DNA of 64,000 nucleotides, from the NCBI GenBank assembly GCA_028564705.1, contig JAPXFQ010002904.1:868001-932000 (forward strand). The letters are read 5' to 3'. A program made the translations under genes and the position numbers. The notes beneath the pieces were generated by a model that had not been told where the DNA came from, did no database searches, and saw nothing but the letters and a program-made list of their open reading frames with translations. Shown piece after piece: positions 12,113-24,435 of the stretch. Origin of the DNA: Apricaphanius iberus (Eukaryota > Chordata > Actinopteri > Cyprinodontiformes > Aphaniidae). Each line of letters starts with the position of its first letter. The stretch's first letter is position 1.

Positions 12113-12817
12113 TTAAAGGAGCATGGGGCAGGATCAAGAAACGAAACTCACATGCGACATGGCTGGTGCTGCAAATAACTTTGGCCATCGGCACGGGTAC
12201 ATGCACAAATTATTCACGAAACAGGAAAGAATACAAAAAAACCAACATGATGAAGTAATTCCAAACCACTGCGTATATTGGCATTATGAAATTAAGCACA
12301 ATTTAGAGCGATGAAATAAGTAAAATCTTCCTTTGGTCCAGGTGGGCAGAAATGCCTCCACAGGCACACGTAAATTTTGCAGGGCAAAATACATTTTAAT
12401 GGGTAACCAAATCATATGCAGCATATGTAGCTTATAAACAAACTGTAGCATTACCTTCTAAAGGACGTAGTATCCCTGATTACAGGTTGGGCTGTAGGTC
12501 CAATATAACATAATTCTAATGAACCCGGTGATCAGTTTGAATCCACTCCCGCAATTGAATGAGCCGTGCCCATCTTATCCCTGTGCTGAAGATGTTGAGT
12601 ACACGCAAGCAGTGTCGACTGACGTCACACCCATAGGAAAGCGCAGAAAATTCCTGCACCAATTGCAGCACATTTTGATGCATACAGCCTGTTCAAAAAA
12701 TGGAACGGTTGGGCTCATTCTTTTTGGCTTATAGCGCTTCATCAGCCAGTAAAGTTATAAAACTGGACATGTACATTTAGGTTTTTTTTTTAGAAATCAT
12801 GCCCCATTTTCCATTTA
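12113..12817. mobile_element. TIR element of the ggagcatggggcaggat type
   Basis: The left end ttaaaggagcatggggcagg and right end atcatgccccattttccatt are imperfect inverted repeats (about 17 of 23 positions). The left terminus matches what I know of a teleost MITE starting TTTAAAGGAGCATGGGGCAGGA. A possible TTAA/TTTA pair flanks it. No transposase is present, and short open frames inside are not meaningful. Outer boundaries are uncertain by a few bases. Confidence 0.45.
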
Positions 12818-13139
12818 GGGACATTGAGTAGACAGAGTTCTGAAGTTAACTAAAACTTGTAATCTTTTAAACAGATCCTATTACATACACACTTCTTGAA
12901 GAGTACATCTGAGGTTTTTGTAAAACTGCAGAGAACTTAGCCAAAGCACATAAATAGGTGACAATATTTAATTAATATAGACCTTTATCATGAAAAAGTT
13001 GAGCCCCACCTACAGTACTCACAAGTCACTATTCACAGATTCAAGTATTCACAGATTTTTCTGTGGAATGTGATTCCAACTTATTGGTGTAAAATCTGCT
13101 TATTCACAATTTGTTTCCATTTGTTTATATGTTAGATTT

Positions 13140-13235
13140 TTGAAAGAAAATGTAGCTATAGAAGCTGGAAAAACTGATTACGATGCTATTCGACACACTC
13201 ATGGATGGCATTTGTAAAACAGCCAATCCAAAAGC
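13140..13235. repeat. Short dispersed repeat, also at 35036-35100
   Basis: The segment agaaaatgtagct followed by gaagctg, gctatt and agccaat recurs in the same orientation and order at 35036-35100. Both lie beside copies of the family described at 13293, although those copies are in opposite orientation. It therefore seems to be a separate small repeat rather than part of that element. Confidence 0.4.
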
Positions 13236-13292
13236 AGCATTTATTTTGTTTTCCTTCACTGTCTAATAATGAATAATAGAGTATATTTTGAG

Positions 13293-14320
13293 GCTGATTT
13301 ATCAAGATTCCTGATAATGAGTGCAATATTGTTTGCAGCGCTAAAAATTTGCGCGACTGGGTTTTCCTTAATTTGCGGGTGATTTACTAAGATTGCGTGA
13401 GCAATTCTCAACAGGCACAAGCAGCAGTATTCCAATGAGGAGTATGCGGCCGCTAATGCGAGCTGCACCACAGCTAGAGAGAGGATGAATAATGCGCATG
13501 AATCCATAATGCTTCTTTGCCACAAAAAATATGCTAAAATGCTGTGAATTCAGTTTTTTGTTTGTCATTAATACATTTAATTCATGCGGTGCAAGTGCGC
13601 TGCTCTCTGCTGCATGCACACATCGTATTGCAGGGTTAGACTGATTAAAACTGCAGCATGTCTGAATTTTTCTTTTTAATATGCCATATATAGTGCAATT
13701 TATCATTGTGGTATGTACATGATTACTACATTTTATTAATTGGACTCCAGGAAGGTTAACCACTACGGGGAAACTAATGAGGATCCATTAGGATCATGTG
13801 TGCTCAGCGCATCTTCACCAGGTGGAGACGTGATGAGTACAGTGGGTTATGATACATATCTGGGGGGAAAACTGGTAAATATTTACATAACTATCAGGTT
13901 TATGGCCATTAGAGTGTTAATTACTCTTAGTTTATATTGTGTGTGAATTACATTTTTTGTTTGTCAATAATAAACTCATGTTGAATGTGGTAGCTCAAAA
14001 TTAAGACATGCTTTTCAGAAGTGCTAAAAATAGATGCTAAAATAGCCACCGCAGACATTTTATGCTTAGTAAATCACACTGTGCCTGGAACGCCTACTTC
14101 TTTTGCCTGTTCTCCTCCCAATATTTTGCATCTTTTTACAGAAACGGCCAGATTGCATATTCATCAAAGGCAAAAGTGCTAAATGAATTGCGTGTGTCTT
14201 GCTGTGGGTTTAACAGGTACAATGCGCTCTGCGCTGTGATGATAGATCAGCCAGAGCCTGTTTTTGCGATGCTGTGCAAACTGCGCAGGTTTTAACAAGT
14301 GCAAACTGTTGATAAATAAT
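13293..14320 (+). mobile_element. Dispersed repeat family A, copy 1 (probable non-autonomous DNA transposon)
   Basis: This is the longest copy of a family with further copies at 34520-34985 and 40540-40960 (both reverse orientation) and 63440-63605 (same orientation). Its ends carry an inverted ATTTATCAA core (left 13297 onward, right ttgataaat at 14309 onward), hinting at a TIR element of about 1 kb. Conserved internal blocks include ttaatttgcgggtgattta, caggcacaagcagcagtatt and aggatccattaggatcatg. Minus-strand frames of 89 and 131 codons in two registers fall inside this repeat and show no protein homology. No transposase is seen. Confidence 0.6.
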
Positions 14321-15565
14321 ATAGGGAGTTTTAAGGGTTTTAGATGGGGTCTCAAGTATTTTCAGATTTTAGCTAGTTGTTGGCAGATGTGGTCCCTAAC
14401 CCGCACCATAATACAATCTCATGATTAAAAACTGTTTAAGTAGGAAGTGGTTCAATATGTAGACTAATATATGTAGACTACAGCAACTAAATAACTAACA
14501 CTAAAAGCTATTCTATCAAGATGCAGGTTTCAAACTTTTGATCTACTACTCTAGTACTCTTCCTCCCTTTTCGACGTTTGGATGAGTATGAATACTTGTT
14601 AATTATGTAGAGTTTAAACTGTTTATTGAGTGTATAAGTTTAATTTAGAACTATGATTTAACTGTGTGACTGATCCAGATTTCTTAAAAAGGGTAATTGC
14701 CCATTGTTCAATAAGGCATATAAAAATATATTGAAATCGACGTTCGTGGCATTAATACATTGTACACTTTAAACACCATTTGTTGTGGTTTTATCTGATA
14801 ATATTTACAACATAATTTTACATGGTCTACTCTACATTAGTCTTAAGCCATTAAAGTGTCTTAAGTATCGTCCATGCATTTTCAGTCAGTTATTTTTCTC
14901 CAAACAGGAGTTTCTGCTGAATAACCTTCATAAGATCCTCAAAAATGGTGCCAATTAAATTATGATGATACTTCAACAAAATATAATGAAAGGTTTTCAT
15001 AGCTTTGTACTTCATTTCCAAGCCTGAGTCAACACAAACAGCTACAGTTACCATTCTACTCACTTCTTGCTTCTCTTCCAGATTTGGATCGTTAGCAGAG
15101 ATTTAATTTTTCCTCCTTCAAGCTCGACAGTTTAATGGAAGAGGAAGAACGCATCATCATCCAAGATGGCGTCGACCCCTTAGCCAATGGGAGGCAGTTT
15201 GGGGTCACCAAATGGCTGGTGACCCGTTGCAAGGGATTCTGGGAGATTGAGTCCATTTACTATATACTTGGGCCAACCCAAAAGCTGCTCTCATAAAACA
15301 GCACAATAGTAAAAGCTGACAACTGAACCAGGAAAGTGGAAAGAAAATAAAACAAAGGCTTTCCTATGTACTTTGTGTTCTAAGGGGAGTTTGTGGTTTC
15401 ATATAATTGAATTTTCACAGTTGTAGAAATATGGATGCTACAAATTTTCACAATAATCTATATGACTGAAAGCCTGTGGATGAAAACACGCACACATACA
15501 CACACGCAAATAGTAAATAAATGGCCAGACAGCCTGCTGTAGATATGTTGCACACTGAAAGGCAA
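14321..15565. other. Unannotated; no gene seen
   Basis: No recognisable feature except a CpG-richer block near 15140-15290 (aagatggcgtcgac) that weakly resembles part of 4490-4600. It could be a fragment of the same unidentified repeat. Confidence 0.35.

Positions 15566-15598
<33 letters not shown>
15566..15598. repeat. (CT)n microsatellite
   Basis: A run of about 12 CT units with one G interruption near its end. Confidence 0.9.
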
Positions 15599-15599
<1 letters not shown>

Positions 15600-18500
15600 C
15601 ATAACATGATATGTCGAGATCCTAAATCTTAATTTAATGTATCGCTGACCTTTATTAGAAAATTAATGGCCGGTGATCTCAAAAACACCAATTGGAGGAT
15701 TTGCCCAGCACTGGTGATCTATAACTTGGGGTTGCAAAGTCATGTAAATCTGCAGGAGCAGAAGCAAAACAGGTATTTTAATAGCACCCGTAGAAACGAA
15801 ACATGATAGCCAGGCTGCTCAGGATTTGCTTCTGAGTTTGCATGTATGCAGTAAACTGAGGCTGGCAGGAGTGAAGCGGGGGAGTGAAGCAGAGGGAGTA
15901 AAATCAGGATATGCACACTCACAATGCGTTAGTCCAAAAAACTTACTGATCGGCTGCTTACATTTGTCTTAGCCACCATATTCTTCTTATACTAATACTG
16001 CGGTGTTGTTTACTCACACTTCCACGTCTCCTCATAAGGCGGTGTGCCAGTACGGGCGGAGGCTGGTTGCAAAGAAACATGATTTCCAGGCATTATCTGG
16101 GTAGAATTGTCTAATTTTTGAAAATCCATTTTGGTTCGATCCAAGTCAGACTAAGGTGTACACATACTGTTCAAAGTCTGATTTCATTCAAACTAAGGGA
16201 ATAATTCAATATTTCTGCATATAAACGCACTAAGAGTAAATGTGGCTCTTTGCGTAGTCCACTGGAAGAGTACCTAAAAAAATCAATGCATCTACCATTT
16301 AGCCATGATTTATAGCTGGCTTGATCTTAACAACGGTAACGGTCGAGTTTGTCCAACTCTAACAGAGTTGAAGAACTAATGCACAACTGGCTTAAGATGT
16401 CTCCCTGCTCCAACAAAGTTGATTCAATCTCTTCATCATGTCATCAAGTCCTTCAGAAACCTGGCAATGAACCATTCATTTGAATCAGATGTGCTAAAAT
16501 CAAAAATGAATATGGAGAACATTCAGGACACAGTCCCTTGAGGACCCTCTGGTATCGATCATATGTAATTTTTTGGAGGATTTCACAATTATGCAATCGT
16601 GAAATAATACGTTAAAGTGTGCCCCTGAAGTACGACAAATTTAGGAAAAAGTTCGGAGGGTACACACATGTACTGTATCTGTTTCTTCTCATTATCTTGC
16701 ATCCATTGTTCCTGTTGGCATTGGTTTTGAAATTACAACCATCTTTTGTACCTCACTTGTTGGAAAATGACTATGCTTATTGGTTCTGTTTTTTTGGCAT
16801 TAAGGTAAACTATTGTTGAGTTTGGAACTCAGAGCTGCAAACGAGTCAACTTTCCATTTCTTCCCTTAAAATGATGAGTGGTTCTGTGACATTTGGAAGA
16901 AATTAGCTTTTTTCTTGGCTGTTTTCATCCTTTATATTTAATTCCTATTTAGTTATGAGCTGGGAAGTCAGATTTTAAGGCAAAGTGAACTTCACAAAAA
17001 TAATAATACACTAAGATGATCAATTATGGAGGCAGCTAACATCAATAAAGCTATGATATCAGCATATCCTGTAGTATTTTTTTCTTTTAAAACTGATATC
17101 CGTGACAATAAGATCAAAAGGCGGATGAGGCATTTTAAATAAAATTATATGGCGAAAAAGATGGATTAAAAAAAATCCAAAAAGTATTTGATGCATGTAT
17201 CCTCTGAGAAAGGTTTATAAAGTGACTGCGAGGAAATTAAATGTCATTTTATTGAGTTTTTACTGAGTGTTTGCTTCTCAAATTAAGTGTCGTGGTGAAG
17301 ATACTCAAATCATTTGTTACATTGAACTTAGAGTTTAAGGCTGATTGAGTGAGACAATAATATTTCCAGAATAATATTGGCAAAAAATGAATTTTAGGCA
17401 GTTCAAATTGTTGAAAAAATTTAATGTTTGTATAACCTTCCTTTCTTGTGAAGCATGATTCAATCGCCACCACGGTTCCACCAGCATTTGACATACTTTA
17501 CTGGCTAACAAGTTCCGTTTTGGTCTCATCCCATCACCTCAGGTTTGTAATGTCCCTACATGGCTTGTGGTGATGGCAGACAGTATTTCTTCTAGACTCC
17601 GTTCAGTCATTTCCTAATTGCATCTCTTTCAAACCATGATTAGATGCAGTGTCTTTATTATATAAGTGTATTCTAATGTCAGTTAGTTGTCCTCCATTTT
17701 ATTTCAGGGTCTCCGAGGAAAAGGGGTAAATACAATTGCCAAGCATGCTTTTTTGTTATTTTTTGCCATTGATTATTGAAACCACTCGTCACTTTCCTTC
17801 CACTAAACAAGTATACACTACTTTGTGTTGGTCTGTTGCATGAAATCACAGAATCACAGGACAGAACTCTGGGCAGGACTGACATGTCAAGAGCAAATGA
17901 TTTAACAGTCCCCCTGTCTGCTCAGCGAAACACTGAGCAGGAGGGATGGGTGTGTTAGATAAATCAAACCAAGCAACTGTAGCATGTTTTTATAAGTCAT
18001 TCTACTTCAAGGCACTATAAAGCAGATAATGCTTTGTCACACTGCATTGGAGACAAATCTCTTTACTGTATTCATGTAATGGATACGTATTGTAAAAGAT
18101 GAGTGCAGGTGAAGTGCAAGCACAGAAGATGGAACAGATATCAGCAAAAGTCTACACTGTGGGAATGATGGAGTGCACAGCAGTGAAAGACGGAGCTTCA
18201 CTTTTCAATACAAGACAGGTGCTTGGAAACAGATTTTTTTTGTAACCAAGGCCCTACCAGGGATAAAACATTCCCACAGACAAGCAGTGCAATATCACCC
18301 TCGATTACTGTCTCCCAATTATTTTTCACTCTCTGACTCTATGCGTCATTTTATGTCCCTTCCATTTTTTTCATTTAAATGTATCTGACAGTGTGCCAGG
18401 AGGAGAAAAAGAAAGAGGACATAAATATCACCCATGCAGTGGAAACGTCAATGTGGAGTGAAGGCTGGAAGGACAGGATCTGGAGAACGAAGAGAGAGAC

Positions 18501-19180
18501 GGCGGGAAGTTCCCCTCTCATCTGGTCCGAGTGAGTCATCCCGAGGAGCACCATAACGCTTAATGTCTTTCCCTTCCCTTCTCTTTGCTTCCCACTCTAA
18601 GGGTCAACTGAGGTATAGGGCGTCTTTCAGAACCGATCAGATCCATGGAAATTATCCGCAGGTTAAAGTCACACATAGCTGTTTGTTTGAGTCTTACAGG
18701 CCAGCAAGTCATTCCAGGACTGAGCGAAAGTCCAAAAGATTTGGCAGTGTCACTCATTGCGAGTGCATGAACTCCTCACTCTACATTCGCCCATGGAGTG
18801 CTTCCAGTCTGGTGGTGAAACATGAGAGGGACTGAAAGTTCCCATGGGGCATAGAAAATTATAACCCAGCTCAGTTGTCAAAGTAACAAGGCAAACTCGG
18901 GAATGAAATATAACTTTTCTGGACAAGAAAAAAAGTCAAAAGGTTCAAATCTGTTGGAAACATGATAGCATAGCTACTATCAGATGAAAAGTATGACCTT
19001 TGCATTATGCAGGAGCTACTAGCTACATATTAAAACAGCTTGTAGTCTTCCGTAAATTCATGTTCAACAATGCAATCTTGTGTTGTAAATTAAAATTACC
19101 ATTAATAATTGACAGAGTTCTTGGACAGTTTGACAAATTTAATAAGATATTACCTGAGACTAGCTTGATGAAAAAAAAAA
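15599..19180. other. Unannotated; no gene seen
   Basis: Only short open frames without recognisable domains. 18380-18560 is slightly GC-richer but shows no splice or promoter architecture I would defend. Confidence 0.35.
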
Positions 19181-19204
19181 TCCATACATCCATCCATCCA
19201 TCCA
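19181..19204. repeat. (ATCC)n tract, probable SINE-tail remnant
   Basis: Short catc/atcc run followed by agttcaggatc, the same junction (tail then ...ttcagggtc) seen in the complete SINE at 24060-24435. Probably a remnant of a similar insertion. Confidence 0.5.
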
Positions 19205-19566
19205 GTTCAGGATCTCAAAGGAATTAGGAAATACCTGCCTGATTACAAATATTTGATCAAACATACATTTTTCAGATTATCAACCCATTTTACTGTATGC
19301 CCTATCGAATACTAATGCCCCCTCTTTTAAATCACATACTAATTAACTCAGGTTAATTTATAATTGTTTTTATTCCATTTAAAAAGCAAGTTCCGATTAC
19401 TGTCTGGCCTCTGAAATTAATAAATCGCTTAAATAGAACCTGTCTGATATAAGTGAGAGCCATTATCCGCAATTAGAGTAGAGAATAATAAACCATTACA
19501 GGTATGGCTGCCTAGGAGGTCAAAATAGAACCCAGAATTAAGACAAAGGAGTACATACTTAACCTA

Positions 19567-19983
19567 ACACACTGCATTCACATACAGCCAATAACCCTTT
19601 CAAAACCAGAATATTAGCAATAACCCTGCCACGCACAGCCATATAAACACTAGAAAAAAACCTGAATATGCTTATATTTTGGTTTTTTAAAAACTCAAAT
19701 AGTACCCCTTTTCTAACCTGAATATTTGGTGATGTAACCCCATATCAGCATATCCCCATCAAAAGGAACATTGGTTTGTGTTCCGCACATGTTCTATTCA
19801 CAAGGAATCTCGGTCTTTTGAATAGAGGAAGTATTTGTATGCGCCCTCTGGCATACAAATTCCCTGTATTCAGTAGTAACTCTCTGAGGCGCGTAAACGG
19901 GTTATTCCGATTGTTTCAGAAACCTGAATAGTGACCTTAACCCAACCATAACCCGAGTATTGGCTGCATGTAAACGTAGTCAC
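19567..19983. mobile_element. TIR element family B, copy 1
   Basis: About 417 bp, sharing its whole length with 25774-26168 in the same orientation. The right end reads tattggctgcatgtaaacg and its reverse complement matches the left ends of both copies (catgcagccaata), giving an inverted terminal repeat of about 26 bp. Shared internal blocks include ggaacatt..tttgtgtt, cttggtcttttga-type sequence, catctggcatacaaatt and acctgaatagtgacctta. No coding capacity. This copy's left terminus is decayed. Confidence 0.68.
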
Positions 19984-20640
19984 AGTTAAGGTCAATGTTC
20001 ATGATTCAACAATATAAAACCTAAAGAACTTTTTGAAGGTGTGCAGCCTGTTAAATATGGGACAAAAATATCGCAAAAGTTCATAAGGGTATATCATGCA
20101 TACCGTTCAGTTTTTTTTTCTTTATGAAATAATACGATTTAAACAATATCCAAGGAGCTAATTCACAGGTTATGAATGAAAATCTGACAGGGAAATGGAA
20201 GTAATTTATGTCTTGCCTTAGTGCACCCCTGGGGGGCAGCTTACTGGGAAGGAGAGAACTCAGCGTTTCCTATGGCTGGTCAATGGTTTTCTGCTAAAAG
20301 GAAACAATGAGGCAAACTAAAGCCAGGATACTGCAATAATTATGTTAGAGACAGACTAGGAGGGACATTGATGTTAATGCTGCTGTCTCTGGTCAACAAC
20401 AGTATATTTACTTTTTTATTTTTAAACTAAAACCCCTTACACGAACAATTTCCACCGCTTTCAAAACTCAAATAGCGTTTCCTGCACAAATATGATAAAA
20501 ATGAAAAATTCTCACTCACTATTGCAAAATATTTCTCCAGTGATGTGAGAGTAGGTACAAAATGTTATCATACACAACAAGTTATTAGGATTAAGGGGGA
20601 AAATACTTTTTCACATAGAACTAGGTAGGTTTGGTTCCAC

Positions 20641-21359
20641 ATGGTGAGCCTAAATTTCCTCCCCTTCCGGTCGGCCCATGGGTCCCCAAACCGAAAAAAT
20701 AATGGAGTCAATGGAGCGATAAAAGTTATTTTCTGGTCTGATTTGTCTTGTGTCCTGAATCACACATATGTTGTAGTCGTACTTCGATTTAAATGATAAC
20801 TAACGATGTACGTTTCGACTGTGTTTGTCCAGTGATTTGGTATTTATTTGATTGTAAAAATTTGCATTTAAATGCCTACAAATCAGAAGTCAGAAGTCGC
20901 ATATATGACGTAATTTTGCTAACGGGAGTTAGCACTAGCTATAGCACGTAAAACACTCACCTAAAGCTTGTAAAGCTTCTCCTCCATGCTGGCTCACACT
21001 CCACCGACAGCTTTACCCCCGACATAGCTGTTACTTTCCACATGGTCAGATTTATAGAGGTTTTCTCCGTGTTTAATACTACTTTCTTCGTCCTGGAGGC
21101 TACGGCCATCACTCTCCTTCTTCTTCTGTAGTTGAAGTCCGCTAAGCCTTTTTACACAAAACCTAAAGTAACATTTACCTCCGGTCGAACATCAGCGTTT
21201 TCATTGCATCAAATTTTTTTTTTTTTAATTCACGGACATCATATGTTTGATCCACAAACTGGATCAGAAAATAGCTTTTATCGCTCCATTGACTCTCTTT
21301 TTTTTGGCATTTGGGGACCCATGGACCGGAAGTAGAAGGGCGTGACTTAGGCTCCCCAT
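20641..21359. mobile_element. MITE with ~100-bp imperfect terminal inverted repeats
   Basis: A 719-bp element beginning atggtgagcctaa and ending ttaggctccccat. The inverted similarity continues inward for about 100 bp through ccatgggtccccaaa and gagtcaatggagcgataaaa to ttattttctg/ctattttctg. Such long TIRs allow a large foldback. No transposase is encoded, and the overlapping frames of 67-82 codons on both strands are by-products of the inverted ends. The target-site duplication is unclear, so the superfamily is unassigned. Confidence 0.78.
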
Positions 21360-21572
21360 ATCTGTGTAAAAAAAACATGTATATTTTTGATCGCAGACAC
21401 AAATCAATGAATGCAACTGCACAAAACTGCTGATGTCACAAACTGCTTTACATGCCTCACTTTGTTCCACAAGCTCCTCCTTTAGCTCCATTTGTTTAGC
21501 TGTCAGCAACATTTTGTGAGTTGTGAGTAATACCTATGCCATACATGACTTCAACTTCTCAGTTACAAAACA

Positions 21573-21660
21573 CTAGGGGTGTGCAAAGCAGACAGTATTT
21601 GTATCTGTATTTGTATTTGTTGAGGGGGGGGGAGTATTTGTATTTGTATTCCAGTAAAAT
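21573..21660. repeat. One end of a DNA-transposon-like repeat (ctaggggtgtgc...)
   Basis: The sequence ctaggggtgtgcaaagcag followed by repeated gtatttgtat words and a G9 run resembles the terminal region of a common fish repeat (CTAGGGGTGTGC..GTATTTGTAT). I find no matching gcacacccctag end within the next 2 kb, so it appears truncated. Confidence 0.4.
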
Positions 21661-23997
21661 TCCAAATAGTTTTAAAAATATATTTTTTTTCACATTATAA
21701 ATTTGCGTTATATTTTGTTATCCATTATAATAATTATGGATATACAATATAGGCTTTTTTAAAAAAAATCCAGCATTGAACATGTAACAAGGAATGTCAC
21801 TGAAAAGAACAAAGAGCATAAAAGCCCTTACTTCATCCAACAAGGCCAGAACATGGCTCTGATGATGATTTAGTGCTTGAGGAGGGATTGATGCTTGTGG
21901 GGGGCAGACAGTACTAGGAGAGGATGCTTTAGGTGCACGTGATTACGCATCAGATGTTGACATATGTTTGATATCTCTGCCTCTGCTGTCTACAAAAGAC
22001 GGAGTGACTTAAACATGCCAAAATAACTCCCACAAGTCCACACAATTTGACACAAATACACAAGGCTTGTTTTAACCTTTATAAACGAACTTTAACTCTG
22101 TCACCAGCTTATTATACGTAAACAGAGCACGGAGCAAACATGAGAGCAGCTGACTGCAGAGTTAATACTAATGCTGCCTAATGGAATAATCTCCCGATCA
22201 AACTCATATTCCTGAAAGTTAAAATCTGCTTCTGGAGCCTAGCTAAGGTATACAAATTTTTTCAATAAAAATAGTCCTGCAGTTAAGTCTTTTGTTCACT
22301 CAGCTGAGCCCTTCTGTTGCTGTGTGGAGCAGCAGCTGCTACTCTTTTACTTCCTCCTCCAATGGGGGTGAACTATTTTAAATGCAAATTATTAAATTTC
22401 AAAAAATTTTTAAAATGAATGTAAGTATAGAAACCTTTTTCGTTACATGTTTTTGTTTTCATTTAGTAACCACCATCAGTAAGGACTGCAATGAAGGATG
22501 ACATTGTAGGCAATGTAGAAATCACAGATGGTGATTACCAACCTGTCAAGTTCCGGAAAAAAAACACCTTTAAATCAAGAACCTCACCTTTTTCTGACTT
22601 GATGTGCAACACCAATCTTTCTTTTCACTCAATCGATTAAATCCCTGCACTCAATAATATTCCCACACTCAGGACCAGCTGAACCTTCCAAATGTCAGTT
22701 TAGTTGAGTATTACTGGCAGTAGCAATTCAATTTAACTAAACCTATTGGTTAAGATTTAAAATGCAATTTGTTACTGAGCCTGTCACTGAATTCAGGAGT
22801 CAGATTACCACATTACACTAATCTGTAATGCGTTACTGTCAAGGTCTGCAAATAACACCAGTGGTAATCGATACATAAGGTTTTGGCAGCCCTGAGAAGA
22901 AAACGGAGCCTTTGAGAGGCAGAGACTCTCCATCAACGCCAGACCTCTAAAGCAAGCTGAATTTCATTTCAGCACATTTGAATGAAACTTAAAAGAATAA
23001 AATGTGATATGTGATGGTAAAGCAACTTCATTGTATGAAGACAAAAGCATCTGTTTGGATCTGATGTCTGCAGCTCAGCACTTTGTTTCTCGTCAGAGCC
23101 AAGTTGACAGCCACTTCAGGACACCTGTTTTTCTTGGCTAACAATCCTTACTTATTCATTTTTGTTATTTACACAAGCTTAATTACAATTACGAAAACAT
23201 TTTTTTAGACTTTGTGTTGTTTTTTTAAACTGTAACATTTTTCATTGCAATTTAATATGTTTGATCAGTAAAAGTAACACATAAATAGAAAAGCAGAAGG
23301 ATGATGATATAAACCTTTTCAAATACTTTTAGAAATAAAAATATTATAAATGTGGGACATTAAGCCCAGATTTATTATGATACTCCTACATACAGTTCAG
23401 TGCAATCAGCTGCCTTCCAAAGGAGCCTGATAATAAATAGAGCGCTCTTGTGTGTAATTGCTTACAGCTCAGGTGGGAGAATCTGCTGACATGACAGTTT
23501 GAAGTTGTGCACTCCATAAAAACCTCGGAATATTTTATTTGCAGTTTTCAAGAAGCCATGCAGGCAGAGGTGGATAGAATACCCAAAAGGTATACTCAAA
23601 TAAGAGTAATACTATTTAGTATGAGTAACAATTCAAAACATCTTTTTAAATATTTTACAATGATGTCATCAGGCAGACAAAAAATATAAAGTTATGAGCA
23701 AATTCTGGTATTCTGAAGACTGATACAAAAAATTAATAGATGAGAATAAAAAGCGCAATTACTAATTGATACATTTTAAGCAGAACAAACATGTTTTCAA
23801 GCAAATATATAAAACAAAAACTTACAACTTGTAAACATGTATTGTTGTTTACCATATATTCACTATATCTCAGAAAGGTTCTGAAATCTCAGAAGATAGA
23901 ACATAGTATAAGGAAAAAAAAGCTTTTTCAAGTCTTATTTTAACATAAACTATAGGTGTACAGTTAGGTAAACATTTTTGTTCTTTATTCAGTGACG
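21661..23997. other. Unannotated; no gene seen
   Basis: AT-rich DNA with no supported feature. Short T- and A-runs are common. No open frame has a recognisable motif. Confidence 0.35.
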
Positions 23998-24033
23998 CTA
24001 TTCACCATGTTCACCATGTTCACTATTCACCAT
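23998..24033. repeat. ttcaccatg short tandem array
   Basis: Three imperfect repeats of a 9-13-bp unit containing ttcaccatg just upstream of a SINE insertion. Confidence 0.75.
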
Positions 24034-24059
24034 GTATTGTTACTCAAGTATAAGAAACA

Positions 24060-24435
24060 TCCATCCATCCATCCATCCATCCATCTTCTTAACCGCTTAT
24101 CCAATTCAGGGTCACGGGGCAGCTGGAGCCTATCCCAGCAATTATCAGGCGTTAGGCAGGGTACACCCTGAACAGGAGCCAGTCTGTTGCAGGGCCAACA
24201 CAGAGAGACAGACAACCATTCACACTCACATTCATTCCTAGGACAATTTAGATGATCAATTCCTATCATGCATGTTTTTGGACTGTGGGAGGAAGCCGGA
24301 GTACCCGGAGAGAACCCACGCATGCACGGGGAGAACATGCAAACTCCATGCAGAAAGACCCTGGACCGGGATACGAACCCACGACCTTCTTGCTGCAAGG
24401 CAACAGCGCTAACCACTGCGCCACCGTGCAGCCCC
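24060..24435 (-). mobile_element. tRNA-derived SINE with perfect 12-bp target-site duplication
   Basis: On the minus strand the element starts GGGGCTGCACGGTGGCGCAG. A-box-like TGGCGCAGTGGTTAGCGC and B-box-like GGTTCGTATCC are spaced as in a tRNA-derived RNA polymerase III promoter. The body contains the CATGTTCTCCCCGTGCATGC and CTCCGGCTTCCTCCCACAGT blocks of a very common teleost SINE. The 3' end is a GGATGGAT tail (ATCC on the plus strand, 24060-24084). Identical 12-bp direct repeats, gtataagaaaca, flank it at 24048-24059 and 24436-24447. The intact duplication points to LINE-mediated retroposition. Frames of 60-129 codons here are artefacts of the SINE. Confidence 0.93.

Noticed and set aside
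13368..13763. 131-codon open frame on the minus strand
   Set aside because: It lies entirely inside dispersed repeat family A, its register is not kept in the other copies, and no domain is recognisable.
22740..22860. Possible copy of the ggggagtaa repeat (aatctgtaatgcgttactg)
   Set aside because: The match is limited to a short word. No terminal sequence or further similarity supports it.
24027..24416. 129-codon minus-strand frame and overlapping plus-strand frames
   Set aside because: They are translations of the SINE at 24060-24435 and recur wherever this SINE occurs.
24360..24435. tRNA gene
   Set aside because: A- and B-box-like motifs are present, but there is no closing acceptor stem or anticodon arm, and the sequence continues into a SINE body.
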